DNA from: Cellulomonas sp. PhB143
GTDB lineage: Bacteria; Actinomycetota; Actinomycetes; Actinomycetales; Cellulomonadaceae
Assembly: GCF_003752595.1 (NCBI RefSeq)
Contig: NZ_RKIJ01000012.1
Coordinates: forward strand, 186,001 to 250,000
Reading direction: 5' to 3'
Length of the DNA stretch: 64,000 bases
This document shows, one piece after another, positions 33,486-41,625 of the stretch. Position 1 is the stretch's first letter. Each line of letters starts with the position of its first letter. A program made the position numbers and the translations under genes. A model generated the notes under the pieces. That model worked only from the letters and a program-made list of their open reading frames with translations. It had not been told where the DNA came from and made no database searches.

Positions 33486-34973
33486 ATGAACACCAGCCAG
33501 CCGACCCCGCCCTCGGGGGTCGTCGCCGCGACGCGGGCCGTGCCCGTCATCGCGGTGCTCTGCTTCGCGAGCCTCTGCGCCGCCCTCATGCAGTCCCTCG
33601 TCATCCCGATCCAGAGCGAGCTGCCCGAGCTGCTGAACACCTCGATCAGCACCGCCTCGTGGGTCGTCACGGCCACGCTGCTCGGCGGCGCGGTCGCGAT
33701 GCCGGTCACCGGCCGGCTCGCCGACGTGCTCGGCAAGAAGCCCGTGCTGGTCGCCTCCGCCGCGATCCTCCTCGTCGGCTCGCTGGTCTGCGCGGTCTCG
33801 GACACGGCGGGGCCGGTGCTCGTCGGCCGCGCGCTGCAGGGCGTCGCGATGGGCTACATCCCGGTCGCCATCAGCATGGTCCGCGAGATCGCGCCCGAGA
33901 ACATGCGCAACACGGCGGTCGCCGGGGTCAGCGCGACGCTCGGCGTGGGCGGCGCGCTCGGCCTGCCGCTCGCGGCCTGGCTCGCGCAGGACTTCGACTG
34001 GCACCTGCTCTTCTGGGTCTCCGTCGTCCTCGCCGCGGTCGTGACGGTCCTGTCCGCCACCGTGCTGCCGAACGTGCACGACGCCCACCCGGCACGCATC
34101 GACTGGCTCGGCGCCCTCGGGCTCGCCGTCGGGCTCGTCTCCCTGCTCGTCGGCGTCTCGAAGGGCAACGACTGGGGCTGGGGCGCGGCCTCGACGGTCG
34201 CGATGATCGCCGGCGGCGTCGTCGTGCTCCTGGTCTGGGGCTGGTACGAGCTGCGCCACCACGACCCCCTCGTCGACCTGCGCACGACGGCCCGCCGGCC
34301 CGTGCTGCTCACCAACCTCGCCGCCGTGCTCATCGGCTTCGGGATGATGGCGCAGTCGATCGTGGTCCCCCAGCTGCTGCAGCTGCCCGAGGCCACGGGC
34401 TACGGTCTGGGCCAGAGCATCCTCGCCGCAGGCCTGTGGATGGCGCCCGCCGGCCTCATGATGATGGCCTTCGCGCCGGTCTCCGCCCGTCTGCTCACCG
34501 GGTTCGGCGGCCGGGTCACCCTCGCGCTCGGCGCCTTCGTCATCTCGCTCGGCTACGTGGTGGCGCTGTTCATGATGAGCGCGCCCTGGCAGCTCATGGT
34601 CGCCTCGTGCGTCGCGTCCGCGGGCGTCGGGATCGGCTACGCCGCCATGCCCACGCTGATCCTCACGAACGTGCCCGCGCGCGAGGGCGCGTCGAGCGTC
34701 GGCGTGAACACCCTCATGCGGTCCGTCGGGACGACGGTCGCGGGGGCCGTGATGGCGGTCGTGCTCACGAGCCGCACCATGACCCTCGCGCCGGGCACGC
34801 CCGCCGTGCCGACGGAGGGCGCGTTCTCGCTCTGCTTCGTCATCGGGGCGGCCGCGGCCGCCGTCGGCGCGGTGATCGTGCTGCTCATCCCCCGCCGGGC
34901 GGGCAGCCAGGGCACCCCGGACCGGGCGCACGACGACGTGGCTTCCCTCGAGGAGGCCGCGCTCGCCGGCTGA
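33486..34973 (+). CDS. MFS drug-efflux transporter (14-helix DHA2 type)
   Basis: 495-aa major facilitator. About 14 hydrophobic helices; motif A reads GRLADVLGKKPVLVASA, and ALQGVAMGYIPVAISMVREI matches the helix 4 region. Length and helix number fit EmrB/QacA-like proton antiporters. The ATG follows GGACAGGACCACG. Divergent from its MarR regulator. A family A palindrome lies past the stop. Substrate unknown. Confidence 0.93.
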   Translation: MNTSQPTPPSGVVAATRAVPVIAVLCFASLCAALMQSLVIPIQSELPELLNTSISTASWVVTATLLGGAVAMPVTGRLADVLGKKPVLVASAAILLVGSLVCAVSDTAGPVLVGRALQGVAMGYIPVAISMVREIAPENMRNTAVAGVSATLGVGGALGLPLAAWLAQDFDWHLLFWVSVVLAAVVTVLSATVLPNVHDAHPARIDWLGALGLAVGLVSLLVGVSKGNDWGWGAASTVAMIAGGVVVLLVWGWYELRHHDPLVDLRTTARRPVLLTNLAAVLIGFGMMAQSIVVPQLLQLPEATGYGLGQSILAAGLWMAPAGLMMMAFAPVSARLLTGFGGRVTLALGAFVISLGYVVALFMMSAPWQLMVASCVASAGVGIGYAAMPTLILTNVPAREGASSVGVNTLMRSVGTTVAGAVMAVVLTSRTMTLAPGTPAVPTEGAFSLCFVIGAAAAAVGAVIVLLIPRRAGSQGTPDRAHDDVASLEEAALAG

Positions 34974-35004
34974 GTCCCCGGCGGTCCCCCGGCACCCGCC
35001 GCAC

Positions 35005-35070
35005 CCGCCGAGAAGTCGATTTCGGCCCCCAGATTCGAAGAATCGGGGGCCGAAATCGACTTCTCGGCGG
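35005..35070. repeat. Family A extragenic palindrome, copy 5
   Basis: Perfect 26-bp arms (35005-35030 and 35045-35070). The outer arm reads CCGCCGAGAAGTCGA, with A-T replacing the C-G of other copies on both sides. The apex is GATTC-gaa-GAATC. It is located between the convergent MFS and DUF1905 genes: bidirectional terminator candidate. Confidence 0.9.
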
Positions 35071-35088
35071 TCAGGATCGCCAGCGCGG

Positions 35089-35379
35089 TCAGGGGCCCGC
35101 GATCTCCAGGCGCAAGGTCACGACGTCGTCGAGCTCGATCCCCTCGGCGCGCCGCACCGCGGCCTTGAGCGGGACGGCATACCCACCGTCCTTCGGGAAC
35201 AGCGACGTGGTGAACGTCGCACCGCCGCACCGAGCGGTCACCGGGATCACGCCCCAGCCGTACGAGACCAGGCCGGCGACCTCGCCGATGCGCTCGGCCG
35301 CGTCGTCGGGCACCGTGACGAAGTGGTACGGGGACGGTCCGCGCCAGTACCAGACCGCCCCGGTGACCTCGAGCTCCAT
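35089..35379 (-). CDS. DUF1905-domain protein
   Basis: 96-aa protein matching DUF1905 in length and pattern: ELEVTGAVWYWRGPSPYHFV, then SYGWGVIPVTARCGGATFTTSLFPKDG and PLKAAVRRAEGIELDDVV (long stretch split: SYGWGVIPVTARCG, TFTTSLFPKDGGYAVPLK). The start at 35379 was chosen because the conserved region begins at the next residue. No function is established for this domain. Single gene, with a palindrome past its end. Confidence 0.85.
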   Translation of the reverse strand: MELEVTGAVWYWRGPSPYHFVTVPDDAAERIGEVAGLVSYGWGVIPVTARCGGATFTTSLFPKDGGYAVPLKAAVRRAEGIELDDVVTLRLEIAGP

Positions 35380-35469
35380 CGGGCCATCATGCGCCGGCGT
35401 GGCGCTGCGGGACAGCACGGGCGACAGGCGCAGGAGCGCCTGGTCCCGGCCGGCTCCCGGTGTCCGCCG

Positions 35470-35835
35470 CTAGACCGCCGTGCCCGTCCAGGCCGCCGCG
35501 GCGGCGAGCACGAGGAGCACCACGTTGAGCCAGACGTCCTGCCGCTCGCCGCGCGAGAGGTGCAGCGTCGCGGCGGCGACCTGCAGGAGCGCGAACCCGA
35601 CCGCGGCGGCGACCGCGAGCCGCGGCAGCACGCCGACGAGCGGCGGCAGCACGAGACCGATCGCGCCGAGCACCTCGAGGGCCCCGATCGTGCGCGTGAG
35701 CCCGAGCGGCAGGTCGTCGACCCAGCCCATCATCGGGCGCAGCCGGTCGCGGCTCTGGGTGAGCTTCTTCCCGCCGGCATACAGGTAGAACACGCAGAGC
35801 AGGACGGCAAGGATCCAGTACGCGACGATCATCAT
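35470..35835 (-). CDS. DoxX-family membrane protein
   Basis: 121-aa protein with four membrane helices: YWILAVLLCVFYLYAGGKKL, GLTRTIGALEVLGAIGLVLP, LPRLAVAAAVGFALLQVAAA, and a last helix VWLNVVLLVLAAAAAW. DoxX proteins associate with redox and thiol stress systems in actinobacteria, but function here is unassigned. No partner gene is adjacent. The ATG at 35835 is the first of two Met codons. Confidence 0.88.
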   Translation of the reverse strand: MMIVAYWILAVLLCVFYLYAGGKKLTQSRDRLRPMMGWVDDLPLGLTRTIGALEVLGAIGLVLPPLVGVLPRLAVAAAVGFALLQVAAATLHLSRGERQDVWLNVVLLVLAAAAAWTGTAV

Positions 35836-35925
35836 CTCTCCGGGTTCTCCAGGTGTGCGGCCAGCACATCATGGGGCATCGATGCCGGGTCCTCCGACCC
35901 GCGCCCGCCGCTCGCCGTCCCGCGT

Positions 35926-35991
35926 CCGCCGAGATGTCGAGTTCCGCCCCTGGAACCGGAAAAACCGGGGCGGAATTCGACGTCTCGGCGG
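35926..35991. repeat. Family A extragenic palindrome, copy 6
   Basis: Arms 35926-35950 and 35967-35991, 25 bp with two non-Watson-Crick positions. The inner core is TTCCGCCCC/GGGGCGGAA. The apex differs from other copies. It lies between divergent starts (DoxX and the ketosynthase), so it cannot be explained only as a 3' terminator. Confidence 0.82.
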
Positions 35992-36010
35992 GTAGCCGCC
36001 GTGCGCAGGA

Positions 36011-36044
36011 CAAAGCACCATCATTCGGGTGGGATGGTCCTTTG
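36011..36044. promoter_or_regulatory. Inverted repeat upstream of the lone ketosynthase
   Basis: CAAAGCACCATC (36011-36022) and GATGGTCCTTTG (36033-36044) pair at 11 of 12 positions with a 10-base spacer. It is about 47 bases before the ketosynthase ATG and stands out as AT-richer DNA. Likely an operator or a 5'-leader hairpin; no matching regulator gene is adjacent. Confidence 0.5.
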
Positions 36045-36090
36045 GCAGGTCTCCCGCGCACGACGGCGGGACCGATCGCGAGGGGTGCCC

Positions 36091-37299
36091 ATGACACGGG
36101 CGGTCGTGACGGGGTACGGCGCGGTGACGCCGACGGGGCTGACCGCAAGCGCGACCTGCCGGGCGCTCGTGCGCGGCGAGGGTGGCGGCCGCGGCATCGA
36201 GGACGCGTGGGCCCGCGACCTGCCGGTGCGCATCGCGGCGCGCGTCGACGACGCGTTCGCGGAGTCGCTGCCCGTGCGCGAGCTGCGCCGCACCGACCGC
36301 GCCGAGCAGCTGGCGCTCGTCGCCGGGCGCGAGGCGTGGCAGCACGCCGGCGCGCCCGACGTCGACCGGGACCGCCTCGCGGTCGCCGTCGGCTCCGCGA
36401 ACGCCGGCATCACCAGCACGCTCGCGCAGGCCCGCGCCCTCGACGAGGGCGGGCACCGCGGCGTCTCGCCGCACGCGGTGACCATGCTCATGGCCAACGG
36501 CCCCGCGGCCTGGCTGTCGATCGCCCTCGGCGCGCGGGCGGGCGCCCTCGCCCCGGTCAGCGCGTGCGCCGCCGGATCGGAGGCGATCGCGGCCGGGCGG
36601 GCGATGATCCTCGACGGGCGGGCGGACGTCGTCGTCTGCGGGGGCGCCGAGGCGGGCGTGGCGCGGTTCCCGCTCGCCGCGTTCGGTCAGGCGCGGGCGC
36701 TGTCGCGGCGCAACGCCGAGCCGCACCGCGCGTCGCGCCCGTTCGACGCCGGCCGCGACGGATTCGTCATGGGCGAGGGCGCGGCGCTCCTGGTGCTGGA
36801 GTCCGAGGAGCACGCCCGTGCGCGCGGGGCCACCGTCTACGGCGCGGTGGCGGGCGCGGCCGTCACGTCGGACGCCTTCGACATCGTCGCCGGGGACCCC
36901 GTGAACCAGGCGCGCACCATCGGCCTCGCCCTGCGCGACGCGGGACTCTCCCCCGCCGACGTCGGCCTCGTGCACGCGCACGCGACCTCGACCCCCGTGG
37001 GCGACCGCAACGAGGCGCTGGCCCTCCGGGCGGCGCTCGGCGACCCGCCGGCCGTCACCGCGACCAAGGGCGCCACCGGGCACCTGCTCGGCGCGTCCGG
37101 GGCGCTGGGCGTGCTCGTCGCCCTGCACGCGCTGCGCGAGGGCCTCGTCCCGCCGACGCTCAACCTCGACGCGCAGGACGCGGCGATCGACCTCGACGTC
37201 GTCACCGGGTCCGCGCGGCCGACGACGGCGCGGCACGCCCTCGTCGACGCGTTCGGGTTCGGCGGCCACAGCGCGAGCGTCGTCGTCTCGCGGGACTGA
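36091..37299 (+). CDS. Stand-alone beta-ketoacyl-ACP synthase (FabF-like)
   Basis: 402-aa KAS-II-type condensing enzyme. The catalytic triad is present: Cys159 in SACAAGSEA, His297 in VHAHATSTPVGD, His331 with Lys326 in KGATGHLLGASGA. MTRAVVTGYGAVTPTG is the usual start. No acyl-carrier protein, chain-length factor, ketoreductase or malonyl transferase lies nearby, so it is neither part of a complete fatty-acid cluster nor an obvious type II polyketide locus here. It may use the cell's shared ACP. The promoter region has an unusual inverted repeat. Confidence 0.92.
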   Translation: MTRAVVTGYGAVTPTGLTASATCRALVRGEGGGRGIEDAWARDLPVRIAARVDDAFAESLPVRELRRTDRAEQLALVAGREAWQHAGAPDVDRDRLAVAVGSANAGITSTLAQARALDEGGHRGVSPHAVTMLMANGPAAWLSIALGARAGALAPVSACAAGSEAIAAGRAMILDGRADVVVCGGAEAGVARFPLAAFGQARALSRRNAEPHRASRPFDAGRDGFVMGEGAALLVLESEEHARARGATVYGAVAGAAVTSDAFDIVAGDPVNQARTIGLALRDAGLSPADVGLVHAHATSTPVGDRNEALALRAALGDPPAVTATKGATGHLLGASGALGVLVALHALREGLVPPTLNLDAQDAAIDLDVVTGSARPTTARHALVDAFGFGGHSASVVVSRD

Positions 37300-37329
37300 C
37301 GCGGCGCCCGGTTGCGCGTCGACGCCTCC

Positions 37330-38868
37330 TCAGCAGTCGGGCGCCTCGTAGGGGAGCGTCGACGTCGCACCGTCGTGGACGTCGCCGGGCGCGCCGCTGC
37401 GGACCTGCACGGTGCCACCGACCGTCGTGCCACGGACGGCGAACGACTGGTAGGCGCTCGTGCCCGGCGCCACCGAGGAGAAGCTCTTCGACCCGTACGC
37501 GGTGACGATCTCGACGTCGCGCGGTCCGCCCGAGCCGTTCAGCGCCCGGACGGCGAGGTAGGGCCGGTCCCCGACGCAGCGCGGAACCACCTGCGCGGTG
37601 ATCGCGGGGTCCGCCGGCGCGCCCGCGGCGGCGAGCAGCTCCAGCGGGATCGAGTCGGCGATCGCCTGCTGGCCGGCGACGTTGGCGTGGATGCCGTCGC
37701 CGTTGTCGTACCGCGGGTCGATCGAGTCCGGGTTCGCCGGGTCCTGGAGCACGGCGTCGAGGTCGAGGACGCCGTCGCAGGTCCCGCTGCAGTCGCCGCC
37801 CGTCCGGACGAACGCGTTCACCGCGTCGCGGTAGTCGTTCATCCGGGCCGTGTACCCAGGACGCGGCGTGATCGGCGTGACGAAGACCTTGATGCCCGCG
37901 TCGTGCAGCCGCTGGAAGATCGTGCGGTAGCTGGCCAGGATCGTCGCGTCGGAGCAGCCGTTCGCGATGTCGTTGGTGCCGTAGTAGAAGATCACCCCGG
38001 TCACGCCGTGCAGCGCGAGGACGTCACGGTCGAGCCGGGAGACGCCGTCGAGCCCGTCACGGTTGCACTCCGGCGCGCTGGTCGTCCCGCTGATCCCCTC
38101 GTTCACGACGGCGACCTGCTGCGACGCGGGCAGCTCCGTGGCCACGCGCCGCGCGAGGTCGTCCGTCCAGCGCCGGTCCTTGCCGAACGCGTCGCAGCCG
38201 GGACCGCAGTTCTCGCTGCCGACGCCGTCGACCACCGAGCTGCCGTAGGCAACGATCGTGCCCGCGAGGTCGGCATTCATCACGTCGACGGCGCTGACGA
38301 AGTACGTCCACGGGAGCGCCTCCGTGAACGACGCGCCCGAGACCTCCGCGTTGCGGTTCCCCGAGCGGGCCGGCGCCCCGTAGTTGGTGCGCCCGGCCCG
38401 GTCGTGCAGGCTCGTGACCGTCGGCCTGGCCAGGTAGAAGGTGACCGCGACGTCGTCCTGCGCGCCGGTCGCCAGGGACGTCGGGTCGCTCCAGACCTCG
38501 CCGCCCACCGGGATCGTGACGCTCTCCTTGCCGCCGAAGGTCAGCACCCGGTCGGTCCCGGCGACGATCGCCGGACCCCCGGCGCTCCTGGCGAGCGACG
38601 TCTGGTCGATGATCACCGGGCCGGTCCCGAACTGGTTCTGCAGCCGGATCCGGACGGCGTCCCCGCCCTGGGTCAGGTGCGTGACCATCCGCATCGACTG
38701 GTCGTCGAAGCTCTTCGTCGAGACGCGCTGCTGCGACTGCGACCAGCTCGTGTGCCAGCCGTCGCGCTCGGGCGGGTCGCCAAGGGCGGCGGTCGCTCCG
38801 AGCCCCGCCACCAGGCACGCGGTGGTCAGGAGCGCGAGCAGCGCCCGGCGAGCATGATGCGGCGTCAT
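37330..38868 (-). CDS. Secreted SGNH/GDSL hydrolase with C-terminal SAYQSF module
   Basis: 512-aa exported esterase-type enzyme. Signal peptide about 1-30 (ARRALLALLTTACLVAGLGA). N-terminal beta-rich domain to about 185, then the SGNH domain: Ser in VAYGSSVVDGVGS, Gly block NEGISGTTSA, Asn in FYYGTNDIANG, and Asp/His in DGIHANVAGQQAIAD. The nucleophile block is GSSVVD rather than the usual GDS. The C-terminal 90 aa carry RCVGDRPYLAVRALNG and GTSAYQSFAVRG and end in Cys. Role inferred: carbohydrate deacetylation. The start has AGAGGTG five bases upstream; a LacI-type operator lies 61 bases upstream. Confidence 0.9.
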   Translation of the reverse strand: MTPHHARRALLALLTTACLVAGLGATAALGDPPERDGWHTSWSQSQQRVSTKSFDDQSMRMVTHLTQGGDAVRIRLQNQFGTGPVIIDQTSLARSAGGPAIVAGTDRVLTFGGKESVTIPVGGEVWSDPTSLATGAQDDVAVTFYLARPTVTSLHDRAGRTNYGAPARSGNRNAEVSGASFTEALPWTYFVSAVDVMNADLAGTIVAYGSSVVDGVGSENCGPGCDAFGKDRRWTDDLARRVATELPASQQVAVVNEGISGTTSAPECNRDGLDGVSRLDRDVLALHGVTGVIFYYGTNDIANGCSDATILASYRTIFQRLHDAGIKVFVTPITPRPGYTARMNDYRDAVNAFVRTGGDCSGTCDGVLDLDAVLQDPANPDSIDPRYDNGDGIHANVAGQQAIADSIPLELLAAAGAPADPAITAQVVPRCVGDRPYLAVRALNGSGGPRDVEIVTAYGSKSFSSVAPGTSAYQSFAVRGTTVGGTVQVRSGAPGDVHDGATSTLPYEAPDC

Positions 38869-38928
38869 CGGCACACCTCTGGTCCTCTCGTTCGCCGCGC
38901 CGACCAGGCCCGGGGCCGGTCGCGCGGC

Positions 38929-38975
38929 TGACAGCGTTGTCACGGCGACGGTAGCAGCGCACGGCCGGCGGGCAA
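38929..38975 (-). promoter_or_regulatory. LacI-type operator and promoter of the SGNH hydrolase
   Basis: TGACAGCGTTGTCA (38929-38942) is a CG-centred palindrome matching the site upstream of the GH2 gene. Just upstream on the minus strand lie TTGCCC (38975-38970) and TACCGT (38953-38948), spaced by 16 bases. The operator would therefore cover the transcription start. Confidence 0.6.
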
Positions 38976-39048
38976 CCGCTGGATCAGTGGTGCCGATCGA
39001 CGCCCCGACGTACTGGAGATCGAAGCCTTGACGTCCTACGGTGCGATC

Positions 39049-39261
39049 ATGGCGAACGCGCACCCTGCACCAGCGCTCGGCCGCGCAGTCGCGCACCAGG
39101 CGATGGTGCTCGGGTCCGTGGTGATCACTCTGGTGACCCCGGCCCCGCCGACCATCGTGCTGGTCCTGCTGATTCTGATCACTGTGGCGTTCCAGGTGCT
39201 CGCCGCTCGCGAATGGGCCCGGCTGGACCGACGACGGCGCGTGGCCCGCAGCAGGTCATAG
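39049..39261 (+). CDS. Small hypothetical membrane protein
   Basis: 70-aa protein with two hydrophobic stretches (MVLGSVVITLVTP and TIVLVLLILITVAFQVLAA) and a basic tail (RLDRRRRVARSRS), so it looks like a two-helix membrane protein with a cytoplasmic C-terminus. It is in a short gap between the SGNH and XRE genes. I do not recognise a family. No clear Shine-Dalgarno precedes the ATG, and a TTG seven codons upstream is possible. It overlaps the convergent regulator by six bases. Confidence 0.45.
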   Translation: MANAHPAPALGRAVAHQAMVLGSVVITLVTPAPPTIVLVLLILITVAFQVLAAREWARLDRRRRVARSRS

Positions 39262-40149
39262 CTCGAGCGCTTCGGCGGCCGCAGTCGCGGCCCAGGACGC
39301 GAGCACCTTCAGCCCGTCCTCCGACGGCGACCCGGGCACGGCCGTGTAGACGTTGAGCTGGAGCCCGGCGTCGGCAGGCAGGAGCAGCGCCTCGTAGTCG
39401 AGCTCGAGGGTGCCGACGACGGGATGGTGGAAGACCTTCGTCCCGGTGCGGTGGTAGCGCACGTCGTGCGACGCCCACAGCCGGCGGAAGTCCTCGCTGC
39501 GCGTGGACAGCTCGCCGACGAGGGCGGTGAGCTGCTTGTCGTACGGGTTCCTGCCCGCCTCGGCGCGCAGGATCGCGACGGCATCGTGTGCCAGGCGGTC
39601 CGTCTTCGCGCCCCAGAACGCCCGCGCCGCCGCCGGGTCGAGGAACTGGAACCGGGCCGTGTTCACCGGCTTCTTCGCTATCCGCTCGGGCGAGTCGTAC
39701 AGCGGCGCGTACAGGGCGTGGCCGAGCGCGTTCGCGCCGAGGACGTCGAGCCGGCCGTTGCGCACGAACGCCGGCATGGCGTCCATCGAGTCCCGGATCC
39801 GCTGGACCACCGGGCGCAGCGCCGGGGCGGCGGCGCGCCGGGCCCGGGACCGCGCGGCACCGGAGGCGTTCGCGGCGCGGGCCAGGTCGAACAGGTGGCC
39901 GCGCTCCGCCTCGTCGAGCTGCAGCGCCTCGGCCAGCGCCTCGAGCACCTCCTCGGACACCCCGCCGAGGTTCCCGCGCTCCAGGCGCGTGTAGTAGTCG
40001 ACGCTCACCCCCGCGAGCATCGCGACCTCCTCGCGACGCAGGCCCGGAACGCGGCCGTTGCCCCCGTAGGCGGGCAGACCCGCCTTGTCCGGCGTGATCC
40101 GGGCACGACGCGTGGCGAGGAACTCGCGGGTCTCGGCCTTCATGTCCAT
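39256..40149 (-). CDS. HTH regulator with MmyB-like ligand domain
   Basis: 297-aa regulator. An XRE-type HTH (VPGLRREEVAMLAGVSVDYY then TRLERGNLGGVSEEVLEAL) sits at about 38-80. A PAS-like MmyB ligand domain follows: MDAMPAFVRNGRLDVLGANA, FQFLDPAAARAFWGAKTDR, HHPVVGTLELDYEALLLPAD. This family often represses a divergent oxidoreductase gene, as here. The ATG at 40149 is preferred; MKAETR at 40143 is the alternative. Confidence 0.92.
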   Translation of the reverse strand: MDMKAETREFLATRRARITPDKAGLPAYGGNGRVPGLRREEVAMLAGVSVDYYTRLERGNLGGVSEEVLEALAEALQLDEAERGHLFDLARAANASGAARSRARRAAAPALRPVVQRIRDSMDAMPAFVRNGRLDVLGANALGHALYAPLYDSPERIAKKPVNTARFQFLDPAAARAFWGAKTDRLAHDAVAILRAEAGRNPYDKQLTALVGELSTRSEDFRRLWASHDVRYHRTGTKVFHHPVVGTLELDYEALLLPADAGLQLNVYTAVPGSPSEDGLKVLASWAATAAAEALEL

Positions 40150-40185
40150 GCCTGTGACGGTACGTCCGAGCCGGTCGCGGCGGGA

Positions 40186-40224
40186 GGTACTGGCGTTACC
40201 GCCCAGCGGGGTACCAGCAGAACC
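40186..40224. promoter_or_regulatory. Two opposed copies of the HTH/MmyB operator
   Basis: GGTACTGGCGTTACC (40186-40200, + strand) and GGTTCTGCTGGTACC (complement of 40210-40224) fit a shared motif GGT(A/T)CTG..G.TACC. They face each other in the divergent promoter region. A TAGCGT -10-like hexamer (40248-40253) serves the reductase, whose GGAGGG lies just before the ATG. Confidence 0.6.
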
Positions 40225-40260
40225 TCCCGAGTTCCGCGGACCGTGCCTAGCGTGGAGGGC

Positions 40261-41154
40261 ATGACCACACACGAGATCCCCTTCCTGACCCTGAACAACG
40301 GCGTCGAGCTGCCCGCCCTCGGGTACGGCGTCTTCCAGACGCCGCCGGACGAGACGGTGCCCGCCGTCGAGGCGGCGCTCGAGGCCGGCTACCGGCACAT
40401 CGACACGGCCGCCGCCTACGGCAACGAGGCCGGCGTCGGCGAGGCGCTGCGCCGCTCCGGGCTCGACCGCGACGACGTCTTCCTCGAGACCAAGGTGTGG
40501 ATCAGCGACTACGGCTTCGACGCGACCCGGCACGCCTTCGACAAGTCCGCCGCCAAGCTCGGCGTCGAGACGATCGACCTGCTCATCCTGCACCAGGCGC
40601 TGCCCAGCCGGTTCGACCTCACCATCGAGGCCTACCGGGCCCTGGAGACGCTCGTCGCCGACGGGAAGGTCCGCGCCATCGGCGTCAGCAACTTCATGCC
40701 CGACCACCTCGACCGCCTGCTCGAGTCCACCGCGACCGTCCCCGCGGTCAACCAGGTCGAGGTGCACCCCTACTTCCGCCAGCCCGACGTCCTCGCGGCG
40801 AACGAGCGCAACGGGATCCTGACGCAGGCCTGGTCGCCGATCGGCGGCATCACATTCTACCGCGACGGCGAGCACACCAGCACCCTGAAGGACCCGACGA
40901 TCGTCGCGATCGCCGAGGAGCACGGCAAGAGCGCGGCGCAGGTCATGCTCCGCTGGCACCTGCAGCAGGGGCGCTCCGCCATCCCCAAGTCCGTCACGCC
41001 GCACCGCATCGCGGAGAACTTCGACGTCTTCGACTTCGAGCTCACCGTCGCCGAGCTCGCCGCGATCGACGCACTGGACACCGGGGTGCGCGGCGGCCCC
41101 GAGCCCGAGGACGTCACCCTCGAGTCCTTCGGCCGCGACATCCCCGAGGCCTGA
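40261..41154 (+). CDS. Aldo/keto reductase
   Basis: 297-aa AKR, NADPH-dependent. The catalytic tetrad is visible: Asp48 (RHIDTA), Tyr53 (AAYGNE), Lys78 (LETKVW), His111 (LILHQALP). Then AIGVSNFMPDHLDRLL and VNQVEVHPYFRQ, and the C-terminal nucleotide-binding AIPKSVTPHRIAENFDVFDF. Length is typical. It is divergent from its likely repressor. It reduces small aldehydes or ketones; the specific substrate is unknown. Confidence 0.94.
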   Translation: MTTHEIPFLTLNNGVELPALGYGVFQTPPDETVPAVEAALEAGYRHIDTAAAYGNEAGVGEALRRSGLDRDDVFLETKVWISDYGFDATRHAFDKSAAKLGVETIDLLILHQALPSRFDLTIEAYRALETLVADGKVRAIGVSNFMPDHLDRLLESTATVPAVNQVEVHPYFRQPDVLAANERNGILTQAWSPIGGITFYRDGEHTSTLKDPTIVAIAEEHGKSAAQVMLRWHLQQGRSAIPKSVTPHRIAENFDVFDFELTVAELAAIDALDTGVRGGPEPEDVTLESFGRDIPEA

Positions 41155-41160
41155 CGGCCC

Positions 41161-41192
41161 CGGCCGGCGCGGGTGCGGGTCCCCGCCGGCCG
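41161..41192 (+). terminator. Hairpin after the aldo/keto reductase
   Basis: CGGCCGGCG (41161-41169) and CGCCGGCCG (41184-41192), a perfect 9-bp stem with a 14-base loop, seven bases past the stop. No U-tract, as is common in high-GC actinobacteria. Confidence 0.5.
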
Positions 41193-41237
41193 CGCGACGC
41201 TGGAACCACGACGCACCCGACCGATCGGAGCGGCACC

Positions 41238-41603
41238 ATGCCCACCTGGAACACTGACGACCTCGCCGCGATCGACGGCGTCGACGAGATCCACGTCGCC
41301 GCCCACCAGGACGACGGCACCCTGGCCGCGTCCCGCACCATCTGGTCCGTCGTGGTCGACGGCGTCCTGTACGTCCGGTCCGTGCGCGGGGTCTCGGGCG
41401 CCTGGTACCAGGACGTGCGGCGCACCGGGACCGGCCGCCTCGACGCCGGCGACGTGCAGGCGGACGTGACCTTCGGCCGCGACGACGAGCACGACCCGGC
41501 GATCGACGCGGCCTACCACGCGAAGTACGGCGACGGCCCGCACGTGCTCGCGATCACCAATCCGGAGGCGACGGCGACCACGCTGCGGGTCGAGCCCGCC
41601 TGA
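41238..41603 (+). CDS. DUF2255-family protein
   Basis: 121-aa protein of the DUF2255 type: WNTDDLAAIDGVDEIHVAAH, then TIWSVVVDGVLYVRSVRG, WYQDVRRTGTGRLDAGDV, and DAAYHAKYGDGPHVLAITNP. The fold resembles pyridoxamine-oxidase split barrels, but no activity is established. GATCGGAGCGGCACC precedes the ATG. It is separated from the reductase by a hairpin and is likely expressed alone. Confidence 0.85.
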   Translation: MPTWNTDDLAAIDGVDEIHVAAHQDDGTLAASRTIWSVVVDGVLYVRSVRGVSGAWYQDVRRTGTGRLDAGDVQADVTFGRDDEHDPAIDAAYHAKYGDGPHVLAITNPEATATTLRVEPA

Positions 41604-41625
41604 GGCGGGTGGAAGGGTGAGGGGT

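Noticed and set aside
36091-37299. Ketosynthase as part of a type II polyketide cluster
   Set aside because: No chain-length factor, ACP, ketoreductase or cyclase within the window; neighbours are unrelated.
37298-37320. GACGCG/CGCGTC hairpin between the ketosynthase and SGNH genes
   Set aside because: Only six base pairs with an 11-base loop; too weak to call a terminator.
39028-39261. Longer form of the small membrane protein starting at TTG 39028
   Set aside because: The ATG at 39049 keeps all hydrophobic segments, and nothing supports translation of the extra seven residues.
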